From the NCBI GenBank assembly GCA_029891345.1, contig CM057009.1, forward strand, positions 303,615,166 through 303,679,165: a DNA stretch of 64,000 nucleotides. The letters are read 5' to 3'. Position 1 is the first letter of the stretch. Each line of letters opens with the position of its first letter. The notes under the pieces were generated by a model. The model ran no database searches, had not been told where the DNA came from, and saw only the letters and a program-made list of their open reading frames with translations. This document shows positions 12,087 through 22,399 of the stretch, piece after piece. Source of the DNA: Dryococelus australis. Lineage: Eukaryota; Arthropoda; Insecta; Phasmatodea; Phasmatidae. The translations under genes and the position numbers were made by a program.

Positions 12087-13122
12087 TGAACAAATCGCCA
12101 AACACCAGGTGCAGGTACATGAAGAAGCCAGGGCAAACCAGCTCAGCGATAGTAATGTATGGATACCAGATAGCAAGAGGCCACCACCCGAACTTGTACC
12201 CGGGATGTAAGTGTATGTACAAGAAAACCCGTGATCGGCCGGAACTAAGAAATACTGTGCTGGACTGGCACCAAAATGGACAGGGCCAGTGAGAGTACTG
12301 GAAAAGATAGGAAATTCCACATATCTAGTGAAGTTGGGACCTAGACGTGTCACGAAATGGCACCGTGACAACCTGCGGATAGCCCAACCGCCTGTAGGGA
12401 AGAGAGGCAAGGAGACAATGTTACGCCCAATACCGCACCGTGCTCGGAGAATTTCACCAGGGAGTTCACAGGAAAACAACAACACGTACACTGAGGAGAA
12501 CCACACTAACATGGGAACACCCAGCCAAAATAGTGAACTGCTATTTGAGGGTTTTGCACTGACTGAACACTCAACACCTAGTAATGAGGAGGTGGAAACA
12601 AGTAGTACCGCCACACCATTTCTGGGTTTTTCTGTTAATACAGGTAAAAACACAAAGAATCAGAGTGAGTTTAAGGGGTTTCGAAGTGTACACGAAGAAA
12701 GTGGTAACACCAGTGCACATGTAAATTTGAACACAACCAGTGCCAGTGAGTTGAGTTTTAAGGGGTTTCCCCAGGGCACAGCTGAATTTGGTTGTTACCA
12801 AAGTATAAACGTAAATCTTGATACCACATGCAAAGGCGAGATGCCTTTTAGGAGCTTTCCAGTTCCCGCAGGGGAGAGCATAGTAGGGCAAGAGAGTTTG
12901 AAAGGGTTTGGGGAAACTAGTAGGGCAGTAAGTGTGACACCAAGTGTCAACAAAGTGCAACACAGCATTCACAAGAGGCGAGCTGAGTCACCACCACGTA
13001 CCCACATTGTTGTTCCTGCCTACAACCCCCCCCCTGCAAACGCCGAAGAGATCGATGACCTCCAAGGCCATGTTTTCTTTGCCCTCAATCGGCAACCAGC
13101 CGAGCAGAGCCTGCCAGAGTAA
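12001..13122 (+). pseudogene. Integrase C-terminus (GPY/F) and long FxGF-motif tail
   Basis: After the frame slip the new frame reads ENPPRSPEQIAKHQVQVHEE, a stop at 12208 and another near 12232, then KYCAGLAPKWTGPVRVLEKI and VTKWHRDNLR. That is the GPY/F chromatin- and DNA-binding module found behind Gypsy integrases. From about 12400 to the stop at 13120 a stretch of about 240 codons is completely open, unlike the rest of pol. It is rich in Ser, Thr, Asn and Glu, so probably disordered, and carries six spaced F-x-G-F-like motifs. The tail ends with a basic HKRR and a short HIVVPAYNPPP segment before the purine tract. It has no transmembrane segments, so it is not an envelope. Its function is not known to me. 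Confidence 0.7.
12544..12909 (+). repeat. Six-copy F-x-G-F motif array in the integrase tail
   Basis: Motifs at 12544-12555 (FEGF), 12619-12630 (FLGF), 12670-12681 (FKGF), 12757-12768 (FKGF), 12847-12858 (FRSF) and 12898-12909 (LKGF). Most are preceded by Ser/Gly-Glu (SELLFEGF, SEFKGF, SELSFKGF, GEMPFRSF, ESLKGF) and are 17-30 residues apart. Copies four and five share a longer unit: VNLNTT...SELSFKGFP and VNLDTT...GEMPFRSFP. The array is therefore a degenerate protein repeat. Confidence 0.8.
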
Positions 13123-13152
13123 TGTTGTGTTGTTCGCACCGTCTTGGCCTTC

Positions 13153-13162
13153 GAGGGAGGGG
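13153..13162 (+). promoter_or_regulatory. Polypurine tract
   Basis: GAGGGAGGGG directly before TCATG and the 3' LTR start: the usual place and composition for the plus-strand primer of an LTR retrotransposon. Confidence 0.75.
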
Positions 13163-13165
13163 TCA

Positions 13166-15101
13166 TGTGATACCGGCTGAAAGCCGGCGGCGCTCGAGCC
13201 CATGACGGCGTTCACATGTCACGTGTTCCACACGTGCACAAAGAGGCCGATAATATTGAACTTTCCCATAAATGGTAATTTCAGGATAAAATGTGTTATG
13301 TTGTCTTTATAGTGTTCAGTATGTCTTAAAATGTTTTAAAGTGCTTGTACTAATTTTAATTGTTTGGTTATGAATATTCAAAGTGCCTGTGGTGCCGAGA
13401 TTAGGCACACTTGATATTCTGGCATGAATGCCATCACAAAGAGACATTAAAATAATATTGAAATTCATAACAAAATTATATAAATGTAAAACAATATATA
13501 AATTAATTTGTGCCATTTTATTTTCAATATAAAATATTTTACTCGATGGGCATAGCACTTCTGCTTATGTGAACCCCGCAGGCGGCCATGATAGGTCCGT
13601 GTGACGCTTGTATCTGGACAGTCTGTCGAGGAGAGCTGGCGAAATAAGACACTGTCATGTGTGCACTACAACTTTTGTTCACTGATGTAGGTTTCCATAT
13701 TAAATTTAGTTTACCGGTTAATCTTTGCTTGCATACGTTTTTGCCAGACATTTTCACCAGCATTATGCTCAGCTTTACTAATTCTTACGCCCTTGAGGCA
13801 TTTTTAACTTAATAGAGAAGAAGGAGGAGAAAGATGTCGGAGAGGTCAGGCGACCCGCACATTTTGAATCAGGCACCATCTGCCTATGTTTATGGCATTT
13901 CAGTATAACTTCTGCATAATTGCTACATGCAATTTTAAGAGCTTTATTTTTATGTATGTATTTCAGGGCAATTTTCGTGTTTGAATATTTTACTGCAACA
14001 TCACGTATAACTACATGGCCAACTGAAACCAAGTCATTGTAATGCCATAATTGCATTTTAAGAGCTTATTTATATAACATCGTATGTGCAATCATTTATT
14101 TCAGTTTTTTTGACAGTTTTATTCAGGGTTCAATGTATTTTTCACGTAAATTGATGCTTTTTGTACTTGATCATGCGGTCACAGTAATGTTTGATTTCAC
14201 TGCCATCAGGCATGTTACAAGCCTATAACAATGCTAATCATAAAGAGAACCACATGCTTAACACGAATAATACTATATTTGAATTTAGTTTGGCATTTCC
14301 ACACAGAAATATTGCAATTTCACCTGCACCACGTGGTCTGCTACGAACTTCATACAGCCACCTAAGCTTTTTTCCATTCACTTGTGTGTTTATTGTGAAT
14401 ATTCATCTTGTGTCCCATCTTATTTCATGTATCATTCAAGGGTCTATGCAATTGTGTAATTAGTGTACGGTGCAATTACTCCCGTCCTAGTGGGCTCTGA
14501 GTATAGGCAGTCACCGCACTAACCACTTGCTGGGGGACAAGCCCCGACGAGTTTGCGTTAGTGATGCCGAGTAATCGCTCATGTTAATGTGTATTAAGGG
14601 TATTCATTTGTAATTCACCATGTCCTGTCTTCAGGGAAAAACCGTCAGTCCACTCTAGCGGCTGTCGGCCCTCTTCGCTTATGAAGGCTGTGCTTTCACG
14701 CACCTCGGTGAGATCATCCATTTAGGCATGCACTAGATTAATTACGGGTTGGGAAGCACCCAAGCGGAATTGGCTAGTCATGACCGAGATAACCATTTTG
14801 TTGGCACGTTGATATGTATAAACAATATCAATAAAACAAGTGTATAGTGAACTCAATTTTTTATTCCGTAATGACAGTGTCCTAGCCACATATGTTTTAT
14901 CAATTGCTTATTTCAGTGATTTTATTAAATGTTTGGTATTGCCAACGTGTTTGTAAGTATGGGTGAGATGGACACACAGAACCCACAACATCTCTGAGAA
15001 CCCTGAGTCTCAATATTGCATTGATTGGGAAGCAACGCTGGTGCTCAAATTACCAATAAGTATTTGTGTCATTGTTCGTCTCGTGTCTCACACGATGGCG
15101 T
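13166..15101 (+). repeat. 3' LTR of element A
   Basis: Direct copy of 6042-7976 with substitutions and small indels (for example a gap around 14350-14360 relative to 7225-7250). It begins TGTGATACCGGCTGAAAG and ends near GTCTCACACGATGGCGT. Confidence 0.9.
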
Positions 15102-17698
15102 AAAATTGTACCAGGTAAAATATATGAGGAAAGACAAAACCTATTATTTATCAAAATAGCACAACACACTTTTAAAAGAATTGAGCAGGTCTCAATATTT
15201 TATAAGTATCACACTTGAACTAATATGAATGCTCATTTTATAACCATGCACATATTTTACCATTAACATTTGTGCAAAATACCATGGAAGGTAACCCTTC
15301 ATTTTCTCCATACAAAAAAAAATCAAGATATTTTAAAGGCTCGTAATAAAATGCTCTTCTCACAAATTAATTGAGAATAGAAAAAAAAAAGCCATAAATT
15401 AATTCTCATTACATACTGAGCCAAAATATACAAGTAAAATACTGTGATATTAAAAACACACTTAAATGGTTCATTGACACCAATACACACAAATGAATTA
15501 TTCTCCTGCTTGGTAGGATTACACAAAATTCAACTGTGAATCATAATTTAATTAAAAACCGTGGTGTAAATACTTTCAATCACGATAAAGTATATAAAAC
15601 CAATACACAACAAGCATTAATAAAAGGTAATGTCAATTGCAATCATGGAACAGCATGAACATTTTGGCGTTTGCCCTGCCAGAGAAAACTTTTCCTCAAC
15701 AGTAAATTTTATTATACGAACTCTCAGTTTGGAGCCGCAACATGTGAAATATCCAAACTCTCCTAGGCTCAGAAATTCAACTAGGTATATCCCAATTACA
15801 TTTTACAAAATCTCCATGTATGTCATTAAACATAAGCTCCATCTCAAAATTTTACACAACTGTGAAGTTGTTTAACACCAAACTTTGACTAACATTGATT
15901 AATATAATAACCACTAAAAATCACTTAGATTGAAAGATCAAGATACAACCTAAATTGCCTCTCAGGAGGCTGGCCTACTTTCAGAATTAGAGCCAGTTAC
16001 ATTTTACTTCTACGAGACCAAAGTAGGTGTTGTGTGTTTCTTTTAGAACCGTCATTACAAAACTGATGTTAATATTGTAATACCTCTCAATCGGGCCTCC
16101 GACTAGGTGGACTAGAAATATAAAAGGTTTTCAAAAACTTTGCACTACTGTGTGTATCCTGACGAATACCCAGAAATTCAGGCAAGAGCTACAATGATCA
16201 ACTGAGGCATGAGCGGGCAACATAAATGCCCTATCATAGCCATTCATAACCTGGGTAAAACATTTTCTTAGCAGAATACATAAAATGTCACAGTCAAATC
16301 AAGAAAATACTTCTACCAAAGTAAATTATAGCATAGAAACTATTGACCTCACTCATAACCGAGTGGACAATTAGCACGAGTTGCGGCAGTCAAATGGAAA
16401 AGATGCTTAGATAGTCCATCGAACAGGCAAATATTTAACACAGCAAAATTTACTTGATCACTATACCCGACTATTAACATCATTAATCATCCACTTTAGA
16501 CAAGCAGAAGACTTGGCAAAGACCATCAGATTTACCATCACCAACAAATGTTACTCTCACAAAATACCATTATTAAATTATTAGTTCCGCTTGGATGCCG
16601 GGACTCATGGCTTTCGTTGTGTTGTTCATGGTGCCTCGTTTCAAAAAGATTGATGATTAAAATATACTAAAGAGACCTACTGTAGAATCTTTCAACTGGT
16701 TGCAATCGCCCACCACAGCCGAAGTAACCCGATGGAGGTTTCCATGTTCGCCCTAGGTGCTCACCGCCGAACTGCACTGAACTAGGAGGAGAGATCGAAG
16801 AAGGAGTGGGGGTGTGCAAGGCCATAAATAACTTAACCTGGAGGGGAAAAGAGGGATTGAGGCAGGAGGGGATCAAAAGGAGAGCTAGGGAGGGGAACGA
16901 GTTGGCAGAGGAGCTTGCCATTTAGCCAGTGCCACTGTCGCAAATATAAATCATCACATTGTTTATTTCCCATCATCCTGTAGACAAACATTTGGGCAAA
17001 TATTGTGGCACACTGGCAAAATACTTTTCTATTATACTATCCTATAGTCACACACAGTTTTCTGAATGGCTTTAAGAAACTAATCAATTTTCAACCGCAT
17101 TAAATCAGTTTGCCATTCTGCAGCATCAAATTATGACCCATATGGCAAGAAAATATAGCTTTATCACATCCAAAAGAAAATATGGCCACCATCTAAAAAG
17201 AATGGTATTTTAGTCAAAATAAAGATATTTCAGAAATGTTACCACTCCTGCACACAAACAAAAAAAACTATAAATACATACTCCTATATTAAATTCAGTG
17301 ATAAAACGTAAACAGCAACTTTGACATTGTAGCACCAAGAACTTTGTATGTAATTTCATAAATAATGCATCTTCTGCTCTCACAGTTGCACAACATGTTG
17401 AGAGAGCTGATAACTGCTACTAAACATTGCTTTGGCTAATGGTAGCAGTACATAAAACGGTAAAATATGAAGATATTAAAATTAACTTTTCTGATAGTTC
17501 ATAAATTTTAAATTTTGAAGAGCTGCAGGCATTTTGGGTTAACCTTGGATTGTAGTAATAAAAGCAAGACATAATTATAATTAATTAAATACTTTTGAAA
17601 ACTCTAATTAAAATCTGTTTCAACGTATCGACTTTCCCTGCAATTTGAATTTCATGCTTCAAACTCAATGTTTGAATAAATAAATTTGCAGAAGTTAC
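15102..17698. other. Noncoding, AT-rich
   Basis: No recognisable protein, repeat end or RNA gene. An 84-codon minus frame at 16667-16921 is low-complexity and proline/serine-rich; I do not call it a gene. Confidence 0.55.
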
Positions 17699-17804
17699 CA
17701 ATCAGTTGAAGTACAAAAGGTGTTGGTCTCCCTTGTGCGGTCCAAGAAGACCTGACCGAGGTAACAGGGCCATTGTCTCCAGTCACCTCAACTGGAAATG
17801 AGGG
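17699..17804 (-). CDS. Possible internal exon, unassigned
   Basis: On the minus strand a pyrimidine-rich acceptor (TTTCCATTGCAG) precedes 106 open bases, closed by a donor (GATTG/GTAACT). The peptide starts PSFPVEVTGDNGPV and ends GRPTPFVLQLI; I recognise no family. The frame is in phase 0 at its start and phase 1 at its end. No neighbouring exon can be joined to it here, so it could be chance. Confidence 0.25.
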
Positions 17805-20609
17805 CTGCAATGGAAACTTAATGGTGAAACATAAAAACAAAATAACTCTTGAATTACATCCAGAACACTGGTGGGAAAAATAGCAATGAATATACAGCAC
17901 TGAAAACATAGTAAAATTATTAAAATAAAACCAACTTGCAATTATGAGTGGATGGACAAAATTACATTGAAAATGTTTCATACATTAAGTATACGCTAAG
18001 GGACAGGCTATCGACTGTAATTCCCTACAAACAAAACACAAAACACAGCAACCCACTTTCTTTAAGATTTAATACACAAACGATTTGCGGACAATAAACA
18101 GAGGTAATTCCCTGGGATTTCTTTGCAGTTGGTACTGATCAACGTCACAAAGTTCAGTCTGCCTGCCCTTGCACTGCAAAACTAAACTCACGCCCACTCG
18201 TGTGATGTCTCCAGAAACCTGCCTGAAAACATTTACTGTTAAAATCTGCTCATTGGCAGTCCGCTGTGAAAGACACAGAAACCACTCTTGCGGAGGAACA
18301 ACAGAAGCACCCGAGCACACACCACTCACAATAAAGACTTGCCAGCATTGTGTAAAGCGAGTATATGTTATTCACGGCGCATAGAGTATACACAGCCTGT
18401 GCCAGTGCCGGCGCCAACCGTGGATGCGTTGGGCGGGTGACATAGATAAGCGGTGCATAGTTGTGCGTGTAATTTTCTCAACGTGCATCACTCAGAGCGG
18501 TTCTTTAGATAACAGAGTTAGTTGAAAGTTTATAATGCAATGCAATAAAGACTATAAAGGGACTTTAAATGAGGCAATGTGCCATTTAAACAATACAGTA
18601 CAATCTCTATTACTACAAGCTTATTTAAATTTTACTGACTTACACACACACACACAAAAGTTTGAAACTTAGGAAATGTTATGTTTTCTGTAAACATTGA
18701 AACATTAGATATGAAAAAATGTAAGAAAAAATAAAATGTGCCTTTATTGAAAAAGTCTTCAATTTTATTTCCTTGGCACCTGGGACAGTTTTTGTTGATA
18801 ACACACCATGCTGAAAAATTTTTTTTTACTTCTCTGTTACTTCTTAGTTCAGAATGCCCTTTTACGCTTTGTTGGCGGTGGGAAAAAACACTACAAAGTG
18901 AACAATGACCTGGACCGGCAGTCGATAAACTGGCAACACATGTTAACGGAATTTTATGACGAAGGATGGTGATTGCGGGAGGGGGGCATGGTCCGAAATG
19001 ACAAACTCGTTATTTCGTAAGTTTCACTTTGGACGTTCTCAGCAGCCACTTGTTCAGCTTTTGCGGCAACACTTTCTTCCTTTTTAAAATATGTCTTGTG
19101 TATTTTATGAACAATTATTTATTTTAAAAAACATTTTATTTACACCTTCGCGCATGTGTTTTGAAGGTAAAAAAATGTGGCACTTTGTCATTTTGTATTT
19201 TTGCTAACATCCACAAGATACAATATATGAAATACCAAATTACAGAATATGCCACTATTTTTGTATTCAAAATGGAGTCTCGTGATCATTTTGTCAGCAA
19301 AATCTGCCATTTCGGACACGGCCTCCAGGCAGTCGGATATGCACTTCACAACAGGCAGAAATGGATGACTCACTCATGTCTCCGTGGCAGGCTGACAGTT
19401 TAAAGAGATAAACATCAACTCACGTGGCACAGCGATAATAGATTTAATGGTGTCGCTACTTCTTAAACGACACATGTTACAGCTTTGCCTTACCGCAGAA
19501 GTTACAGTAGACTTTGAGAGAAGTCAAAACCGCACGGATAAGCCAAAAGCCAAAAGCCAGCTAAGTGAAGCACAAATAAGCGGGAGTATACTGTACTTCC
19601 TTTTATTATTACTTACTCTCTTTCTGAGTAACCTTGATACCATTATTTGTAATGTGCTGTGGTATTCTGACTTTTAAAGGTGGTGATTATTATTTACCGG
19701 TAAGTACCCTTGGCATAATTTCTTAAGTTATCAAGCACATTTCATAAACAAGAAAAAATTCCCACCACTTGGAAATTTTCTCACACATTAACCACAGCAT
19801 TTGAGGTCCTGTAAATTTCCTGCCTTTCCCTCATTTCCAGACTGCTAGACACCCTAATTTTATACATTATGTTCATATGTTTTCTACAAAATTTCCTTCA
19901 GTGAACTACTTTAGATTGGTAAATGACAGTAATATTTTTGATTGCTTATTGTATTTTTTGAATGTAAAGTATTTGAAACTTACGTAATTTATCAATTGGG
20001 CTAAATAATATATCAACATGCCATCGTCATTTGATTATGCAACTCAACCGGGGCTCATACCTTTTACATGTCTCTTTGGGTTTACAGTACATCAAGCGCT
20101 GTTCATTTTTCACTCGTGTAGTGTTGTTCAGTCACAGGTCCCTCGTATTGTGAAGTTACATACATATTTCATCATGTATAATACTTCAAATTTGTTATAC
20201 TGTTAAGTATTGTCTCCCATTCCATGCTTAACAAACATTGTTTAATGGATGAAACCCATAAAATTTTATGTTTACAAATATATTTTAAAAAATAGCATTC
20301 CATCCTTTCTAATAATCACATTTGCTCTCTATGATGCTGAAATATTATAGAGTGTGACACATTCTAATATCCACTAACAGCTATATGGTATCGCAAATAT
20401 AAACACAAAAATGCCAACATGTAACCCCTTCCCCCACTTTTTTTTCCAAAAACGTTCATACACCCCTCTCTGCCCAACAGTTGTAGATATCCTTTGAGAC
20501 AGAATGCTCCAAACCATATAGACTGGTATAAAACTATAATGAATGAATATCTCACAATAATGTTCATTTACTTATCCATTTCTAATAATAATTTCATAAT
20601 ATACTGCTT
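17805..20609. other. Noncoding stretch
   Basis: No gene recognised. It includes a short CA microsatellite near 18645-18658. The 76-codon plus frame at 19447-19677 is unassigned. Confidence 0.5.
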
Positions 20610-22005
20610 CCATTAAAACTGCAACAACAAGAACGATGCCAGTTATCACAACCAGATTTAAGATTTATTGGACGGAATACACATTATACATAGGCGGCAT
20701 GATTAATCTTCAGCACTGTATGATGTACAGAACAGATAAATCAGTACTGTGTTGCCCTATCATGGGAAGCAATAACCGCTCACAAGATGTGGCATTGAGA
20801 GGTAGAGACTTAATGTCCATCTGGGGTATCTCTGCCCGTGCTGCTTCAATGCATCCTAAAAGCTCATTGATTGTGGCAGCAGGTATCCTGTGGTAGGCCA
20901 GTCATTACCCAACCATGGACCACACATTTTTGATAGTCAAGAAATCCATTGAATGTGCAGGCCAAGAAAGCAAGAGTGACAAGTTGGTCATCTAGGAAGC
21001 ATTGCATGATGTGCATTACATGTGGCCATGCATTTTCCTGTTATCACAGGGTGCCAGACTGGCCCTGAAGATATGGGATAGTAATAGGCTCTGCACTTCC
21101 ACCATGTAACAGTTGCTGGTCAGTGCACCAGCGGTACGGACTAGGTGTAAGCTAGACTGAAATCTGATGGCATCCCATTCCATAACTCCAGGTGCTGAAC
21201 TGGTAAGGCAATGAGTGCATAATGCAGTACATGGCAAGATGTGCACCATGGTGCTGCCAGCCATGGATGCAACCATTATGGTACTGCAAGCAAAAGAAGG
21301 ATTTCTTAGAGAAGCTGATGACATGTTATTCGTCCCTCCAGGTTCGATGTTCCACACACCACTGCAACTACAGGCACGTGCGGTAAGCAGTCTGTGGCAG
21401 CTGCAGTAATCTGCCCTCATAAAGATGCTCCGATACTCTAGGTGGCGACAAACCATGCGTACATAGACAGATTGATGTGTCACATGCTTGAATTCCTGAG
21501 TGAAGGTATTTGATGTGTCTGTATGGTCCATAAACATAATCTGCGTTAGAACAGATACCTGTCCGCATGCTCGTTAATGCAGTGGGCTGTTAACTTACTG
21601 TGTATCGCTTACATAGTTCCTCATTGACCAACTTATCCCATATTTGCTTTAGTGTGGTTTCATTTCTTATACTGAGAGAACCAATTGTGGGTTAGCATAA
21701 GCCACAATCCCGATAGGCCACGATTTTCCCATGGACACAGGAGAAACCTGTTTGTACGTTTTGTGTTTTTAGCACAGCATGCTCGCTCCATCTGTGCATA
21801 CAAACAAAAGAGAAATACAATGCCACTACTAATTGGTGGCTTCCCAACCTCCTGTTATATACAGCTTGTCAGTGGTGCCATTGGCACATATGCTGCACCC
21901 CTTGGCTGAACAACTTTTCACATCATTGTCCTTCCCCGCTGTATGCATTCCCCCAAATGTGGGATCATTCAGGTGCACCCGTATTGGTGTGGTGATTTTA
22001 ATGGT
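20610..22005 (-). mobile_element. Tc1-like DNA transposon, degenerate
   Basis: CCATTAAAACTGCAACA at 20610 and, inverted, TTTTAATGG at 21997-22005 are candidate terminal inverted repeats, giving about 1.4 kb. The minus-strand frame at 21016-21537 contains SAPGVMEWDAI, LVRTAGALTS and CYMVEVQSLLL. These line up with the PGVMVWGAI / LTxxRYxxEVL block around the second catalytic Asp of Tc1-family transposases. The DDE region downstream is broken by stops, and the N-terminal DNA-binding part (21540-21900) is barely readable. Such elements move by cut-and-paste at TA sites; this one is dead. I am confident of the family, less so of the ends. Confidence 0.75.
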
Positions 22006-22030
22006 CAGCAGTGTAAAATTAAGCTTATTA

Positions 22031-22204
22031 CAATGAAACCCTGTTAAGAAGTTCCCACTTAAGAAATTTTCCTGCCTAATAAGTTGAATAATTGTGCACC
22101 TTGTCTATCTTCATTTGTGTAATTTGACCATGTTAAAAAGTTTTCCCGGTTAATAAGCATTATTTTTTCAGTCCCTTTAAAAACGTCTTAACAGAGTTTA
22201 ACTG
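22031..22204. mobile_element. Small MITE with pogo-like inverted repeats
   Basis: CAATGAAACCCTGTTAAGAA at the left and the inverse of CAGTTAAACTCTGTTAAGAC at the right, both flanked by TA (22029-22030 and 22205-22206). At 174 bp it is too short to code. The repeat resembles the CAGT(T/G)AAAC starts of pogo/Tigger elements. Confidence 0.65.
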
Positions 22205-22399
22205 TATGTGGCAAACTATTTTTAAGTAAGATGGATGCCTGGTTGTACTGTCATAACCATAGTCACCAAGTTTGCCATTTACACCATCATGTCTGAAATG
22301 GATTTCATTTTTCATAAAATCTGTTTTTAACAAAACATTATTACTAAGTACCTAATTTTAGCCAATCTGTAATAAAAATTGAGAGTACTTGAACTATAT

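Larger units (their letters stand above)
6042..15101 (+). mobile_element. Ty3/Gypsy LTR retrotransposon, nearly full length (element A)
   Basis: About 9.06 kb with direct LTRs of about 1.93 kb, a purine tract just before the 3' LTR, and between them gag, protease, reverse transcriptase, RNase H and integrase in the order typical of Gypsy. The order integrase-last, the YLDD box and the GPY/F module behind the integrase place it in Ty3/Gypsy. The LTRs differ by a few percent in some stretches and roughly a tenth in others, with small indels, so it is not a new insertion. The flanks (aatat before 6042, aaaat after 15101) could be a degenerate 5-bp duplication. Many in-frame stops make this copy non-autonomous. 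Confidence 0.93.

Noticed and set aside
11931..12653. 240-codon minus-strand frame
   Set aside because: Antisense shadow of the integrase C-terminus and tail; its peptide resembles no family.
12289..13122. Third ORF after pol as an envelope gene (errantivirus-like)
   Set aside because: No signal peptide, no transmembrane segment, no cysteine-rich ectodomain; the start is plainly the integrase GPY/F module.
16667..16921. Proline/serine-rich 84-codon minus frame
   Set aside because: Low-complexity purine-rich DNA on the other strand; no splice context or homology.
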